Positions 8,872-19,116 are shown, numbered from the stretch's first letter. The stretch: 64,000 nucleotides of DNA from Pseudoalteromonas sp. P1-9 (GCF_001399975.1 NZ_LKBD01000004.1:1-64000); one strand, 5' to 3'. Notes: generated by a model from the sequence alone, not told the origin. Numbers and translations: made by a program.

Positions 8872-9882
8872 CTATCTCGGGATCACCAACTTAGTGCGAA
8901 AACTATCGCCTTGAACAAAATGAGTCAATTTTGCCCGTTTACCAAAATACATTTGTAGCCGCTCTTTAATATTCTCAACCGCAATACCATTGCTAGGCCT
9001 TGATTTAGACGCTTCAGGCAAATACGGATTATCGACAATGAGCGACACCGAACTGTTACTTACTAATAATTGCACAGAAATATGCGATGAATTCACACTT
9101 GGCTCAACGCCATGGCAAATCGCATTTTCTAAAAGAGGCTGAATAGTTAACGCTGGTATTTTAAGTTCAGGTAAGTGCTCTGGAATTTGCCAATCAACCG
9201 TTAACCTATCACCAAAACGCCAAGACTCAACCAGCATATATTGTTGGGCTAATAACACGTCTTTTTCAAGTAAAATCGCTTCATCGCAATGCATTGCAGC
9301 ACGGGATAAATCCGCCAGCGCTAAAATCGTTTTTTCAGCATCTTGCGCATCGTGATACACCAATTCGGCAGCCATATTAAGACTGTTAAACAAAAAGTGC
9401 GGCCTGATCCGCGCTTGTAACGAGCTTAACTGCGCCTTGGTGGCGACTTGCTCTGAATGGCTGCGCTCCGCATGCATAATGCTAAATTGCGCGTAAAGCA
9501 TTGCGATTATAAACGCAATAAGCAAATTTCGTGTTAGAAATTCAAGCAGCGAAATTTCATCTAAAATATCAAACCAATAAACAAAGTAGCTAGTTGCAAG
9601 TGTAAAACCACATATAAGTAGGACAAGTACAATTAGTTGCTGCTGATAACTCGCTTTTTGCAACTGACTTTTAAGCAAGTAAATTGACGTTAAACTGGTG
9701 AGTGAAACAAAATGAATAAACAGGCTAACGGGCGCGAGAGCGAGCCAAGGATCGCGGTGAATAAGTGGCGAGAACGTTAAGATAACAGCCAAGAGTTGGC
9801 CGACGATAATTACCGCTAACAGTGCGCGGTCGTTAAGTAAGCTTGCTAATAGGTCGCCTTTAATTTGATTCATCGAAATCAT
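8872..9882 (-). CDS. LytS/AlgZ-like membrane sensor histidine kinase
   Basis: I use the ATG at 9882, since AAGG lies seven bases before it; a TTG two codons earlier is less likely. About 336 residues: four hydrophobic segments in the first 140 residues form the membrane part. The His_kinase motif RPHFLFNSLN carries the phospho-accepting His. An ATPase part follows with N-box ENAICHGVEP and G-box-like NGIAVENIKERL. It pairs with the LytTR regulator downstream. No periplasmic sensor loop of note is visible. The gene is 15 bases after ispH, so it may be transcribed with that operon. Confidence 0.88.
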   Translation of the reverse strand: MISMNQIKGDLLASLLNDRALLAVIIVGQLLAVILTFSPLIHRDPWLALAPVSLFIHFVSLTSLTSIYLLKSQLQKASYQQQLIVLVLLICGFTLATSYFVYWFDILDEISLLEFLTRNLLIAFIIAMLYAQFSIMHAERSHSEQVATKAQLSSLQARIRPHFLFNSLNMAAELVYHDAQDAEKTILALADLSRAAMHCDEAILLEKDVLLAQQYMLVESWRFGDRLTVDWQIPEHLPELKIPALTIQPLLENAICHGVEPSVNSSHISVQLLVSNSSVSLIVDNPYLPEASKSRPSNGIAVENIKERLQMYFGKRAKLTHFVQGDSFRTKLVIPR

Positions 9883-9897
9883 TAGCAAGCCTTGTCG

Positions 9898-10827
9898 TTA
9901 TCTCAATTCAGCAGGTACCGCAAAGATGATATTTTCTTCTTCACCTGGGTTTTCAATTGCTTCCGTGCCCCCCCACGCTTTGAGTTGGTCTACTACTTGT
10001 TGCACTAATACTTCTGGTGCAGATGCTCCCGCGGTTACACCAACGCTCGTCACGCCTTCAAACCAAGCTTGCTCCATTACGCTTGCATCATCAATTAAGT
10101 GTGCTGGTGTTCCTACCTTTGCACTAAGCTCACGTAAACGATTTGAGTTAGAACTGTTTTTAGCGCCAACCACTAATACTAAATCACTCTTGTCAGCTAA
10201 ATCACGCACAGCATCTTGGCGATTTTGTGTTGCATAGCAAATATCGTCTTTACGCGGGCCATGAATGTTTGGGAATTTTGCTCGCAGCGCATCAATCACA
10301 TCGGCAGTATCATCCACCGACAGTGTTGTTTGGCTACAATAGAACAGGTTATCCGCATCTTTAACTGAAAGTGTTGCCACATCTTCTGGTGTTTCCACCA
10401 AGTAAATGCCACCGTCATCATTGTCGTACTGCCCCATAGTACCTTCCACTTCTGGGTGACCATGGTGACCAATTAACACGCATTCTGTGCCTTTGCGGCT
10501 AGCACGTGTTACTTCCATATGCACTTTAGTAACAAGTGGGCAGGTTGCATCAAACACTTTAAGCTCGCGGCGTTTGGCCTCTTTGCGAACGGCTTGCGAT
10601 ACACCGTGAGCGCTAAAAATAACAATGTTATCGTCAGGTACTTGGTGCAATTCTTCGACAAATATTGCACCGCGATCTTTGAGACGATTAACCACATATT
10701 TGTTATGCACAACTTCGTGACGCACGTAAATAGGCGGCTTAAATAAGTCTAAAGCACGTTCAACAATGCTAATCGCTCTATCAACCCCTGCGCAAAAGCC
10801 ACGAGGGTTTGCTAACAAAATTTTCAT
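9898..10827 (-). CDS. ispH: 4-hydroxy-3-methylbut-2-enyl diphosphate reductase
   Basis: IspH (LytB) makes IPP and DMAPP from HMBPP in the last step of the MEP isoprenoid pathway, using a [4Fe-4S] cluster. The 309-residue length is normal. Cluster ligands are Cys12 (GFCAGVDRA), Cys96 (DATCPLV) and Cys197 ([10 protein letters not shown]). Substrate-binding His41, His74 and His124 ([10 protein letters not shown]) are in place. Its start overlaps the fkpB stop (TAATG), so the two are coupled. Confidence 0.96.
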   Translation of the reverse strand: MKILLANPRGFCAGVDRAISIVERALDLFKPPIYVRHEVVHNKYVVNRLKDRGAIFVEELHQVPDDNIVIFSAHGVSQAVRKEAKRRELKVFDATCPLVTKVHMEVTRASRKGTECVLIGHHGHPEVEGTMGQYDNDDGGIYLVETPEDVATLSVKDADNLFYCSQTTLSVDDTADVIDALRAKFPNIHGPRKDDICYATQNRQDAVRDLADKSDLVLVVGAKNSSNSNRLRELSAKVGTPAHLIDDASVMEQAWFEGVTSVGVTAGASAPEVLVQQVVDQLKAWGGTEAIENPGEEENIIFAVPAELR

Positions 10828-11267
10828 TAATTTCGCACTTCTAAAATTTCAACTTCAAACTCAACCTGTTGTCCCGCTAATGGATGATTAAAATCAACCG
10901 TTACAGAATCGCCTGCTACTTCACGAATTAAACCAGGAAGGTCGGTGCCATCAGGTTGTGTAAACGCGATAATTGCGCCTACTTCAGCCGGTGTATCTGA
11001 ACCAAATTTACTGCGGTCAACATAGTAAATATTATCTGGGTTAGGCATACCAAACGCATCTTCTGGCGCCAGCGTAAAGCTTTTTTCATCACCTTGGCAT
11101 AAACCTAGCAAACACTTTTCAAAATTTGCAGTTAAGCTACCATCACCCATCACTAATTTAGCAGGTTTGTTATGAACTTTCGTAGAATCGGCAGCTGAGC
11201 CATCTTCTAATTTGATTGAAAAGTGAAAAATTACTTCTGAGTTTTCACCAATCTTTAAATCTGTCAT
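10827..11267 (-). CDS. fkpB: FKBP-type peptidyl-prolyl isomerase, SlpA type
   Basis: This 146-residue cytosolic FKBP has the SlyD/SlpA arrangement of an FKBP core with an inserted flap (about residues 70-120). It contains [13 protein letters not shown] and [19 protein letters not shown], both typical. It lacks the His-rich tail of SlyD. It overlaps lspA by four bases at its start and ispH by one base at its end, the common lspA-fkpB-ispH arrangement. Confidence 0.92.
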   Translation of the reverse strand: MTDLKIGENSEVIFHFSIKLEDGSAADSTKVHNKPAKLVMGDGSLTANFEKCLLGLCQGDEKSFTLAPEDAFGMPNPDNIYYVDRSKFGSDTPAEVGAIIAFTQPDGTDLPGLIREVAGDSVTVDFNHPLAGQQVEFEVEILEVRN

Positions 11268-11752
11268 TTATCGCTCTCTTTTTGCTCAAAAAATGCATCA
11301 AGTAACAATAATCCTGCACCAATACTAATCGCCACGTCAGCAATATTAAATACTGGGAAGTCATACTGCTCATAGTACACATGCAGGAAGTCAATCACGT
11401 ATCCATGTACTAAGCGATCAATCAAATTACCAATTGCGCCAGCTAACACTAAAGCATAAGCACCGCACAGCAACTTGTTAGTAGCAGGTAGTTTCTTTAA
11501 CCAGTAAATTAACAGCACACTAATCGTTACTGCAATTGTGCTAAAGAAATAACTTTGCCATCCACCTGCTTCGCTTAAGAAGCTAAATGCAGCACCATAG
11601 TTGTGCACATAAGTGAAATTAAATACTGGCAGAATATCAATTGTTTGGTAGAGAGACATTCCTGTGCTCACTATCCATTTAGTAATCTGGTCTAGTGCCA
11701 GCAAAATGATGCTGAGCACTAACCAAATTAGACCACTACGTCCTTTTAACAC
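11264..11752 (-). CDS. lspA: Lipoprotein signal peptidase
   Basis: LspA cleaves diacylated prolipoproteins in the inner membrane. The 162-residue protein has four hydrophobic segments. The conserved catalytic regions are GAIGNLIDRL with its Asp and FNIADVAIS with the second Asp. It begins nine bases after ileS and shares a four-base overlap with fkpB, so it is part of the ribF-ileS-lspA-fkpB-ispH run. Confidence 0.95.
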   Translation of the reverse strand: MLKGRSGLIWLVLSIILLALDQITKWIVSTGMSLYQTIDILPVFNFTYVHNYGAAFSFLSEAGGWQSYFFSTIAVTISVLLIYWLKKLPATNKLLCGAYALVLAGAIGNLIDRLVHGYVIDFLHVYYEQYDFPVFNIADVAISIGAGLLLLDAFFEQKESDK

Positions 11753-11761
11753 ACAAATCCC

Positions 11762-14590
11762 CTATGCAAATTGACGAACTTCACCTTCGCCATCTACGTT
11801 GCTTACACAACGGCCACAAATATCTTTGTGTTCTTCGTGAGTGCCTACATCATCACAGTAATGCCAACAACGCTCACACTTTTCTGCCGATGTTGCTGCG
11901 ACCGAAATAAACAAACCGTCAATTTCGCTTGCAACCGCATCTGCTGGACGGTTTTCTTTATTTTCAACAACCGCTTTTGAGGTAAGCAATACGAAGCGTA
12001 ACTCATCGCCAAGCGCATTCAGTTGCGCTTCAAGCTCTGAACCCACATACAAGGTTACTTCTGCTTGCAATGTTGCGCCGATTTTCTCTTCTTTACGTGC
12101 AGCTTCAAGTACTTTGTTTACCTCAGCGCGCACTTCTAAAAGTTGCTGCCAGAAAGCGTTATCTAGCTTAGCTGAATCTGCTTTCACCAGACCTTGGTAC
12201 CATTCGCCTGTAAATACAAACTCATCACGCTTACCTGGTAGTACTTGCCAGATTTCTTGCGCTGTGAAGCTCATGATCGGTGCCATCCAGCGCGTCATTG
12301 CTTCAGCAATATGGTAAAGCGCAGTTTGACATGAACGACGTGCAACACTGTCAGCCTTTGCAGTGTACTGACGGTCTTTAATAACATCTAAGTAGAATGA
12401 ACCAAGTTCAACGGTACAGAAGTTCATTAGCTTTTGTGTTACTACCAGCATTTGATATTCATCGTATGCTGCAACTAGCTCGTCTTGTAATACAGCGGCA
12501 CGGTCTAAAATCCAACGATCAAGAGCAACCATTTCATCTGCTGCAACCATATCTGTTTCTGGATTAAAACCATTTAGGTTCGCTAATAAGTAACGTGCAG
12601 TATTACGGATACGGCGGTAACGATCTGCTGAACGTTTAAAGATTTCGTCCGAAACTGTCATCTCTGCTGTGTAATCAGTAGACGCAACCCATAAACGCAG
12701 GATATCTGCACCCATTTTGTTCATGATATCTTGCGGCGAAATTACGTTACCCAGTGACTTCGACATCTTGCGACCATTTTGGTCAACGGTAAAACCATGT
12801 GTAAGCACTTGCTTATATGGTGCATGACCATTAATCGCAACTGATGTCATCATTGACGACATAAACCAACCACGGTGTTGGTCAGAACCTTCAAGATATA
12901 AATCTGCAGGGCCTGTTAGTTCTTCACGTGCATCAACAACACATGCGTGTGTTACACCTGAATCAAACCAAACATCTAACGTGTCTTGTACTTTTACGTA
13001 TTGCGCTGCATCTTCAGCACTTAGTAGCTCAGTTACTTCTAAGTCATACCAAGCTTGAATACCCTTTTCTTTTACCTTTACAGCAACTTGCTCGATAAGC
13101 TCGGCAGTATTTGGGTGTAGGCTACCAGTATCTTTATCAACAAATAGTGCAATTGGCACCCCCCACGTACGCTGACGTGAAATACACCAATCTGGGCGGC
13201 CTTCAACCATGTTCGCAATACGGCTTTCGCCCCACTCTGGTAGCCACTGAGTCTTCTTAATTTCGTTTAATGAATCTTGACGTAAGTTCGCCTGATCCAT
13301 ACTTACGAACCACTGCGGTGTTGCACGGAAAATAATTGGCGTTTTATGGCGCCAACAATGCGGGTAACTGTGATTAAGCGCATGATGATGCATTAATGCG
13401 CCTTTTTCAGTTAACACGTCAATTACGTTCGCGTTTGCTTTAAATACATGTTGGCCTGCAAATAGTTCTGTATCAGGTAGATACACACCATTGGCACCCA
13501 CTGGGTTAGCTACTTCTAAGTTATATTGCTGACCCACAACAAAGTCTTCTTGACCGTGACCCGGTGCAGTATGAACCGCGCCCGTACCAGAATCAGTCGT
13601 AACGTGCTCACCTAAAATCACAGGAACAGTGAAATCGTAGAATGGGTGGTTTGTTTGCAATAATTCAAGGTCTGAACCTTGGCAATAACCAAGTGCATGG
13701 AACTTATCCACGCCATAACGATCCATTGCATCTTTTACTAAGTCAGATGCTAATACTAAACGCTGTTTACCTTGTTCAGTTTCAATTTGAACTAAGCTGT
13801 ACTCAAGACCTTCATGCACTGCAACCGCACGGTTAGCAGGCAGTGTCCAAGGTGTTGTAGTCCATATAACAATGCTGATATCGCCTTCACCTTCATGACC
13901 ATCCGCTAAGTTAAACTTAGAGATAAGAGCAGCTTGATCAGCAAAGGTGAACTTAACGTCAATTGCAGGTGATTGTTTGTCTTGGTACTCAACTTCCGCT
14001 TCAGCAAGTGCTGAACCACAATCTGTACACCAATGAACTGGCTTAGAACCTTTATGAAGGTGACCGTTTTTGATAATGCGGCCTAACACGCGAATCGCGT
14101 TTGCTTCAAAGTCGAAGTTCATTGTTAAATAAGGCTTGTCCCAATCACCAAATACACCAAGGCGTTTAAAATCGGTCTTTTGGCCTTCAACTTGCTTTTT
14201 AGCGTAGTCGCGGCACTTTTCGCGGAATTCGGCAACAGATACTTTTTTACCTGGCTTGCCTACTTTCTTTTCTACTTGTAGCTCAATTGGTAAACCGTGG
14301 CAGTCCCAACCTGGAACATACGGTGCATCAAAGCCTGAAAGCGTCTTAGACTTAATAATAATGTCTTTAAGAATTTTATTTACAGAGTGACCTAGGTGAA
14401 TATTGCCATTTGCATACGGAGGGCCGTCGTGCAAAATGAAAGATTTCTTGCCTTTCTTAGCGGTGCGAATTTGACCATATAAGTCTTTTTCGTACCAAGA
14501 TTTAAGCATTTGTGGTTCGCGTTTTGCTAAGTTACCACGCATTGGAAACTCAGTTTCCGGCAAATTTAAGGTATGTTTGTAGTCGCTCAT
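11762..14590 (-). CDS. ileS: Isoleucyl-tRNA synthetase
   Basis: This full-length 942-residue class I aminoacyl-tRNA synthetase has the HIGH signature (HLGH, residues 65-68, in NGNIHLGH). The KMSKS loop ([10 protein letters not shown]) is near residue 605. The large CP1 editing domain contains [10 protein letters not shown]. The C-terminal zinc finger has CERCWHYC followed by CGRC. It charges tRNA-Ile and edits Val-tRNA-Ile. The bacterial type with a C-terminal Zn site is expected to be mupirocin-sensitive. It sits between ribF and lspA. Confidence 0.97.
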   Translation of the reverse strand: MSDYKHTLNLPETEFPMRGNLAKREPQMLKSWYEKDLYGQIRTAKKGKKSFILHDGPPYANGNIHLGHSVNKILKDIIIKSKTLSGFDAPYVPGWDCHGLPIELQVEKKVGKPGKKVSVAEFREKCRDYAKKQVEGQKTDFKRLGVFGDWDKPYLTMNFDFEANAIRVLGRIIKNGHLHKGSKPVHWCTDCGSALAEAEVEYQDKQSPAIDVKFTFADQAALISKFNLADGHEGEGDISIVIWTTTPWTLPANRAVAVHEGLEYSLVQIETEQGKQRLVLASDLVKDAMDRYGVDKFHALGYCQGSDLELLQTNHPFYDFTVPVILGEHVTTDSGTGAVHTAPGHGQEDFVVGQQYNLEVANPVGANGVYLPDTELFAGQHVFKANANVIDVLTEKGALMHHHALNHSYPHCWRHKTPIIFRATPQWFVSMDQANLRQDSLNEIKKTQWLPEWGESRIANMVEGRPDWCISRQRTWGVPIALFVDKDTGSLHPNTAELIEQVAVKVKEKGIQAWYDLEVTELLSAEDAAQYVKVQDTLDVWFDSGVTHACVVDAREELTGPADLYLEGSDQHRGWFMSSMMTSVAINGHAPYKQVLTHGFTVDQNGRKMSKSLGNVISPQDIMNKMGADILRLWVASTDYTAEMTVSDEIFKRSADRYRRIRNTARYLLANLNGFNPETDMVAADEMVALDRWILDRAAVLQDELVAAYDEYQMLVVTQKLMNFCTVELGSFYLDVIKDRQYTAKADSVARRSCQTALYHIAEAMTRWMAPIMSFTAQEIWQVLPGKRDEFVFTGEWYQGLVKADSAKLDNAFWQQLLEVRAEVNKVLEAARKEEKIGATLQAEVTLYVGSELEAQLNALGDELRFVLLTSKAVVENKENRPADAVASEIDGLFISVAATSAEKCERCWHYCDDVGTHEEHKDICGRCVSNVDGEGEVRQFA

Positions 14591-14615
14591 TTAATTCTAC
14601 TTTCCGTATCGGCTA

Positions 14616-15542
14616 CTAAATTAAATCAAAATAGGCTTTTGCTTCGTCAACATCACGCGAAATTTGCGCTGTTAACTGGGCAAAGCTATCAAACTTTATT
14701 TCATCTCGAAGTTTATGCACAGGTGCGACTTCGATAATCTGACCATAAAGGTCACAATTAAAATCAAAAAGGTGCGCTTCTAAAAGGGTGCGCTTGCCAT
14801 TAAATGTTGGCTTAGTGCCAATATTAGCAACCCCGTAATAAATCTTATTCGCTACTGTGACTTGTACACAGTACACACCACTTAACGGACTAACTTGTCG
14901 TTTAAGCGGAATATTTGCCGTCGGAAAGCCTAGTTCTCGCCCCTTCTTCCAGCCATGTACCACTTTACCAATAACACTGTAAGTTCGGCCTAACATTTCA
15001 TTTGCCAGATGAATATCACCTTGGCTTAGTGCTAAGCGAATTGCAGTACTACTCACGCGACAATCTTTTTGTCGCAAGCTTGCGGTACTTTTTACATTAA
15101 AGCCATGCGTTGCACCGCTTATTTGTAACATTTGATAATTGCCACTACGACCTTTACCAAATCGAAAATCATCGCCCACAGTTAACGCTGCTACGCCGAG
15201 TTTTTCAACCAGTACGTGTTCAACAAACTCGTCAGCAGATTGATTCGCAAATTTCTCGTTAAATTTTATGCAAATAACACGGTCCACGCCTAATTGAGAC
15301 AATAACGCTAGCTTGTCTCGTAAACGTGTTAAACGTGCTGGTGCATCACTTTTTCTAAAATACTCTTGTGGCTGAGGTTCAAATATCATTACCGTACTGG
15401 GTAATTGATATTGTTTTGCATCTTGAATTAGCCCTTTGATAACCGCTTGGTGACCTAAATGCACACCATCGAAATTACCAATGGTTAATACACAGCCTTT
15501 ATGTTTTGGCCTTATATTGTGTATACCGCGGATTAACTCCAT
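14616..15542 (-). CDS. ribF: Bifunctional riboflavin kinase / FAD synthetase
   Basis: The 308-residue protein joins an N-terminal FMN adenylyltransferase domain, with nucleotide-binding GNFDGVHLGHQ near residue 22 and SSTAIR near 166, to a C-terminal riboflavin kinase domain. The kinase domain contains GRELGFPTANI and VYCVQV. It makes FMN and FAD in the cytosol. It is 25 bases upstream of ileS and 73 bases downstream of murJ. Confidence 0.95.
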   Translation of the reverse strand: MELIRGIHNIRPKHKGCVLTIGNFDGVHLGHQAVIKGLIQDAKQYQLPSTVMIFEPQPQEYFRKSDAPARLTRLRDKLALLSQLGVDRVICIKFNEKFANQSADEFVEHVLVEKLGVAALTVGDDFRFGKGRSGNYQMLQISGATHGFNVKSTASLRQKDCRVSSTAIRLALSQGDIHLANEMLGRTYSVIGKVVHGWKKGRELGFPTANIPLKRQVSPLSGVYCVQVTVANKIYYGVANIGTKPTFNGKRTLLEAHLFDFNCDLYGQIIEVAPVHKLRDEIKFDSFAQLTAQISRDVDEAKAYFDLI

Positions 15543-15615
15543 TACGTACTAGCAAACCTCAAAAAAAGTGAATTAAAATTTAAGCGCCCGATTATAGACT
15601 TTTTTTACTCGATTA

Positions 15616-17178
15616 TCAGTTAATATTTTTTATTTGTCTGAATCGCACACCCATGAGCACAAGCAGTAAAAAATATACAACCACTGCGACCACGATAAAT
15701 CCACTTAACAAAGCCACTTGTTGCATAAAGCCTCGCTGCTGCCATTGGAAATAGTGCTGTAATTGATAAACAGCTAAAAACATTAAAATACTGGCTATTA
15801 AACACTTAACGAAAAACCACACGGTGCTTTTCGACACCCCATAAACGCCCTGTTTGTGCAAAAAATAATAGAGTAAAATTGCATTACAGGTAGCGGAAAG
15901 CGATGTTGCCAGCGCTAAACCTAAATAGCCAAACATTGGTGCTAGTATTAAATTAAATACCATATTTAATACCATTGCGGCTACGCCAATTTTGGCTGGT
16001 GTTTTGGTATTTTGTTTCGCGTAAAAAGCGGGTGCTAATACCTTAATCAACATAAAGCTTAACAGGCCAAACGCATACGCAGTAACACCCATTGCCACCT
16101 TTTCAACATGATTGCCGCTGGCCATAAATTCCCCATGACCAAACAACACATTAATAATCAGAGGCGCTAACACAATTAAACCAAAACAGGCGGGAATACC
16201 AAGCCAAACAACAAAACGTACGCCCCAGTCGACCGTAGCTTGGAATTGTTTAGGATCATCATTGACATGTAGCTTAGACAAGGTAGGCAAAATGACTGTC
16301 GCAATACCAATACCAAATAAGCCAAGTGGAAATTCAATTAAACGGTCAGAATAATAAAGCCAAGCAACTGAGCCGGTAACTAAAAACGACGCAATCACAG
16401 TATCTAACAACAAGTTAATTTGGCTTACCGAAACACCAAACATTGCAGGTAACATTAACGTGCGCACTTTCTTTACGTTTTTATCGCGCCACGCAAATGT
16501 TGGTTTTACCAGCACATTATTTTTTCGTAAAAATGGCAGTTGAAATAAAAGCTGTACTAGGCCACCAATAAACACGCCAAGTGCCATAGCAAATGCACCA
16601 AACTCAAATTTATCGTGAAAGTAATATGCGCAACCAATAATAGAGATATTTAATAAAACAGGCGTAAAAGCGGCAACCGAAAACTGATTGTAGACATTGA
16701 GTACTGCGCCAGATAACGCCACGAGGCTAACAAAAAACAAATAAGGAAAGGTTAATTTAAGCATTTGACTGAATAGTTCGTACTTAAATCCTTCGGCACC
16801 GCCAGTAACATATTCGTTGTACCAACCCGGTGCAAATATCGCGGCAACCACACCTGATCCTAACACCCCCAGAATTGTGACAATTAATAACACTGTACCG
16901 AGTGTGCCTGCTGCTTGAGCTACAAATACGCGTACCCCATTGTCGCCGTCTTTTTCTTTTACTTCAGTTAATACGGGTACAAACGCTTGAGCAAACGCCC
17001 CTTCGGCAAAGAGGCGACGTAAAAAATTGGGGATTTTATTGGCAAATAAAAAAATATCAGCAGCAGCACCTGCGCCGAGTAAATGAGCCGTAACCGCGTC
17101 GCGAACCAATCCTAGAATACGGGATATAAAGGTCATTAAACTCACAACCATTCCCGAACGAAATAGGCCTTTTGCCAC
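15616..17178 (-). CDS. murJ: Lipid II flippase MurJ
   Basis: The 520-residue inner-membrane MOP-superfamily protein has about 14 hydrophobic helices. MurJ motifs include MTFISRILGLVRD near the N-terminus and FANKIPNFLRRLFAEGAFAQ. It moves lipid II to the periplasmic face for peptidoglycan synthesis. It is divergent from rpsT across a 289-base intergenic region, the conserved rpsT/murJ arrangement. Confidence 0.95.
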   Translation of the reverse strand: MAKGLFRSGMVVSLMTFISRILGLVRDAVTAHLLGAGAAADIFLFANKIPNFLRRLFAEGAFAQAFVPVLTEVKEKDGDNGVRVFVAQAAGTLGTVLLIVTILGVLGSGVVAAIFAPGWYNEYVTGGAEGFKYELFSQMLKLTFPYLFFVSLVALSGAVLNVYNQFSVAAFTPVLLNISIIGCAYYFHDKFEFGAFAMALGVFIGGLVQLLFQLPFLRKNNVLVKPTFAWRDKNVKKVRTLMLPAMFGVSVSQINLLLDTVIASFLVTGSVAWLYYSDRLIEFPLGLFGIGIATVILPTLSKLHVNDDPKQFQATVDWGVRFVVWLGIPACFGLIVLAPLIINVLFGHGEFMASGNHVEKVAMGVTAYAFGLLSFMLIKVLAPAFYAKQNTKTPAKIGVAAMVLNMVFNLILAPMFGYLGLALATSLSATCNAILLYYFLHKQGVYGVSKSTVWFFVKCLIASILMFLAVYQLQHYFQWQQRGFMQQVALLSGFIVVAVVVYFLLLVLMGVRFRQIKNIN

Positions 17179-17305
17179 TGCTCCCCCTACGCTTTAATAA
17201 CCGACAATAAAATTAAGTTGCTCAGTATGCCACAAACTTCTTATGGGGTGACACACGCGTATGCAGTTTATAACGATAAATTATCGTGTGAAGTACTAGT
17301 ATTGC

Positions 17306-17330
17306 TAAGTGCTTATTTGATATACTCCCG
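17306..17330 (+). promoter_or_regulatory. Predicted rpsT promoter P1 with extended -10
   Basis: TATACT at 17321-17326 is preceded by TG-A, an extended -10, without a good -35. It is followed by a GC-rich discriminator (CCCGCC), a feature of stringently controlled ribosomal promoters. Confidence 0.45.
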
Positions 17331-17391
17331 CCACTTGTTCGGTTGAGGCAAGCCAGTACAGCAATTAAGCTAAACTAAAGTACAAAAGTCA

Positions 17392-17420
17392 TTGACTTTT
17401 GCTCTTAATGTTGGCATATT
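17392..17420 (+). promoter_or_regulatory. Predicted rpsT promoter P2
   Basis: TTGACT at 17392-17397 and CATATT at 17415-17420 have exactly 17 bases between them. A GC-rich stretch (CCTCGGCC) follows at the start site. The leader would be about 40 bases. Confidence 0.6.
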
Positions 17421-17467
17421 CCTCGGCCTTTAAATTAAGCTTATTTTAAGATTGTTAGGAGCAAACC

Positions 17468-17728
17468 TTGGCTAACATCAAGTCTGCAAAAAAACGTGCT
17501 ATTACGAGCGAAAAGCGTCGTCAGCACAACGCAAGCCGTCGTTCAATGATGCGTACTTTCTTCAAGAAAGTAGTTGCTGAAATCGAAGCGGGTAACAAAG
17601 AAGGCGCACAAGCAGCTTTCGAAAAAGTAGTTCCAGTTTTAGACCGTTACGCAACTAAAGGTCTAATTCACAAGAACAAAGCAGCTCGTCACAAGAGCCG
17701 TCTTGCTGCAAAAATAAAAGCACTTTAA
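17468..17728 (+). CDS. rpsT: 30S ribosomal protein S20
   Basis: The 86-residue basic protein [11 protein letters not shown]... is S20, which binds 16S rRNA early in 30S assembly. The start is TTG, with TAGGAG just upstream; E. coli rpsT also uses TTG, where the weak start is part of translational autocontrol. It is divergent from murJ and ends in a strong terminator. Confidence 0.97.
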   Translation: MANIKSAKKRAITSEKRRQHNASRRSMMRTFFKKVVAEIEAGNKEGAQAAFEKVVPVLDRYATKGLIHKNKAARHKSRLAAKIKAL

Positions 17729-17749
17729 TTAGTACTTTATTTTGCAAAT

Positions 17750-17777
17750 AAAAAAACCGGTTAACACCGGTTTTTTT
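17750..17777 (+). terminator. Intrinsic terminator after rpsT
   Basis: A-rich flank, then CCGGT at 17757-17761 pairing with ACCGG at 17766-17770, then seven T residues. It probably also serves the convergent receiver gene that ends at 17800. Confidence 0.85.
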
Positions 17778-17799
17778 ATGTCTAAAATTTGTATCGCAA

Positions 17800-18180
17800 C
17801 TAAATTGCCAGCTCAGGCAGTAGCTTCTTCAAAATACCTGCGATCTTTTTTGGTGAAAACGGTTTTACCACAAACCCTTTTGCGCCACGTTCAATTGCAT
17901 CTTTAACATTTTCAACCGTTGAGTGCGCCGATACCATGACCACGTTTGCCTCGGGTGAAATCTCGTTAATTGATTTGATCAATTCTTTACCGTCACCATC
18001 TGGTAATTCAATATCTAAAAAGATCACGTCGTATTGATGGTTTTTAATCTGTTCCAAACACGCTTGTGCAGTTGATGCTTCGTCTATGTTTGCTAAACCA
18101 AAGTGAATCAGTGTCTGGTGAAGAAAGTTTCTCACTGTCCCTACATCATCAACTATTAAAATAGCGTGCTCACCACTCAT
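17800..18180 (-). CDS. Stand-alone CheY-like response regulator receiver
   Basis: This 126-residue single receiver domain has acidic residues in LIVDDVG, phospho-acceptor Asp56 in VIFLDIELP, Ser84 in VSAHS and Lys106 in VVKPFSP. There is no output domain. It could be a phosphorelay intermediate or act on a motor or partner protein. No kinase is adjacent, so its partner is unknown. It ends convergent to rpsT. Confidence 0.85.
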   Translation of the reverse strand: MSGEHAILIVDDVGTVRNFLHQTLIHFGLANIDEASTAQACLEQIKNHQYDVIFLDIELPDGDGKELIKSINEISPEANVVMVSAHSTVENVKDAIERGAKGFVVKPFSPKKIAGILKKLLPELAI

Positions 18181-18279
18181 AAATCGTCCCGTATTTATTA
18201 ATGAATTATAATGTTAAACTTATATACTTATAATTCAGATCACAAATTAATGACACTATTGTCAAACGAAATTATACAT

Positions 18280-18732
18280 ATGTCTATTAAAATTAAGCGC
18301 CAGTCGCTGATGGGCGACTCGGCCAGCAAAAAAAAAGTTAAACAAAGAGCCACAAAAAAACAACCAGCTCAAAGCCCTTCGCAGGCTGAAATTCAAGCCG
18401 CACAAAAACAAGTAGCAGCTAAGGTAGAAGCTAGGCCAAAAAAAAGCTTATGGTTAAGTTTAGCCTTTATTGCCCTCGCCGCTTTAATTATTCCCAAACC
18501 ACAATTAATCTCGTACCAAAAGCTTAATGTAGTAGGTACAAGTATCTATTGGCCTGGTTTTTTAGGTCTACCAGCAACCATTTTTGATTCCGACCTCACT
18601 CTTGCAGGCGAAATAGACCAAGGAAAGATCTTTTTATGCGATAACATTAATCAAAATGTAGGTTGTCATAAATATCAAGTAGTTAAGCAGGAAGGTTTTA
18701 TTTCTGTGATCTTGAGCTTTTTTTCGGATTAG
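18280..18732 (+). CDS. Uncharacterised membrane-anchored protein with basic N-terminus
   Basis: I do not recognise a family. From the ATG at 18280 the protein has 150 residues: a Lys/Gln/Ala-rich basic cytoplasmic tail of about 55 residues, one hydrophobic segment (SLWLSLAFIALAALIIP) and a short C-terminal domain with two cysteines (LCDNINQNVGC). An upstream in-frame ATG at 18211 is possible but has no ribosome-binding site. The layout suggests one membrane span with an extracytoplasmic C-terminus. Confidence 0.6.
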   Translation: MSIKIKRQSLMGDSASKKKVKQRATKKQPAQSPSQAEIQAAQKQVAAKVEARPKKSLWLSLAFIALAALIIPKPQLISYQKLNVVGTSIYWPGFLGLPATIFDSDLTLAGEIDQGKIFLCDNINQNVGCHKYQVVKQEGFISVILSFFSD

Positions 18733-18784
18733 TTTTTTTTATTCTAAAATTGTAGATTTTCTCGTTTGAAGAAAAGCCGGAATG

Positions 18785-18818
18785 CTCCGATAATTCGCGC
18801 CACTTAGTATTATCGGAG
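18785..18818 (+). promoter_or_regulatory. Ten-base inverted repeat overlapping a ribosome-binding site
   Basis: CTCCGATAAT at 18785-18794 is perfectly complementary to ATTATCGGAG at 18809-18818, with a 14-base loop. The right arm covers most of the CGGAGG ribosome-binding site (18814-18819) of the next gene, so folding in mRNA would mask it. No T tract follows, so it is not a simple terminator. Confidence 0.55.
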
Positions 18819-18826
18819 GCACCAAA

Positions 18827-19066
18827 GTGGAAAACTTAATTTTTTTATCAACAAACCTAACAATCGTCGCTTTATGTATTGGTGCATTTTTTATTAGTAA
18901 TACTAAGGTTATCAAGCTATTTGCCGCAATTTCATTAGTTGCACTTTTTGTTATGCAAAGTATGAATACTGCGCCACAACAGCATTTATCAAATATCACG
19001 CTTATTCTGATTAATGCGTTTTATCTATTTAAAGTTTATACCCAGTATCAACTAGAACAGAATTAA
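18827..19066 (+). CDS. Small hydrophobic membrane protein of unknown function
   Basis: The 79-residue protein starts with GTG at 18827, seven bases after a strong GGAGG. It has two or three hydrophobic segments (residues about 8-24, 30-45 and 56-68) and no catalytic motif. It could be a small inner-membrane protein. The unusual inverted repeat masking its ribosome-binding site suggests translational control. It is followed 50 bases later by smrA. Confidence 0.6.
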   Translation: MENLIFLSTNLTIVALCIGAFFISNTKVIKLFAAISLVALFVMQSMNTAPQQHLSNITLILINAFYLFKVYTQYQLEQN

Positions 19067-19116
19067 GCATAACGATACAATAGTGACATGATTTCCTAAC
19101 CATTTGGGGCCATATC

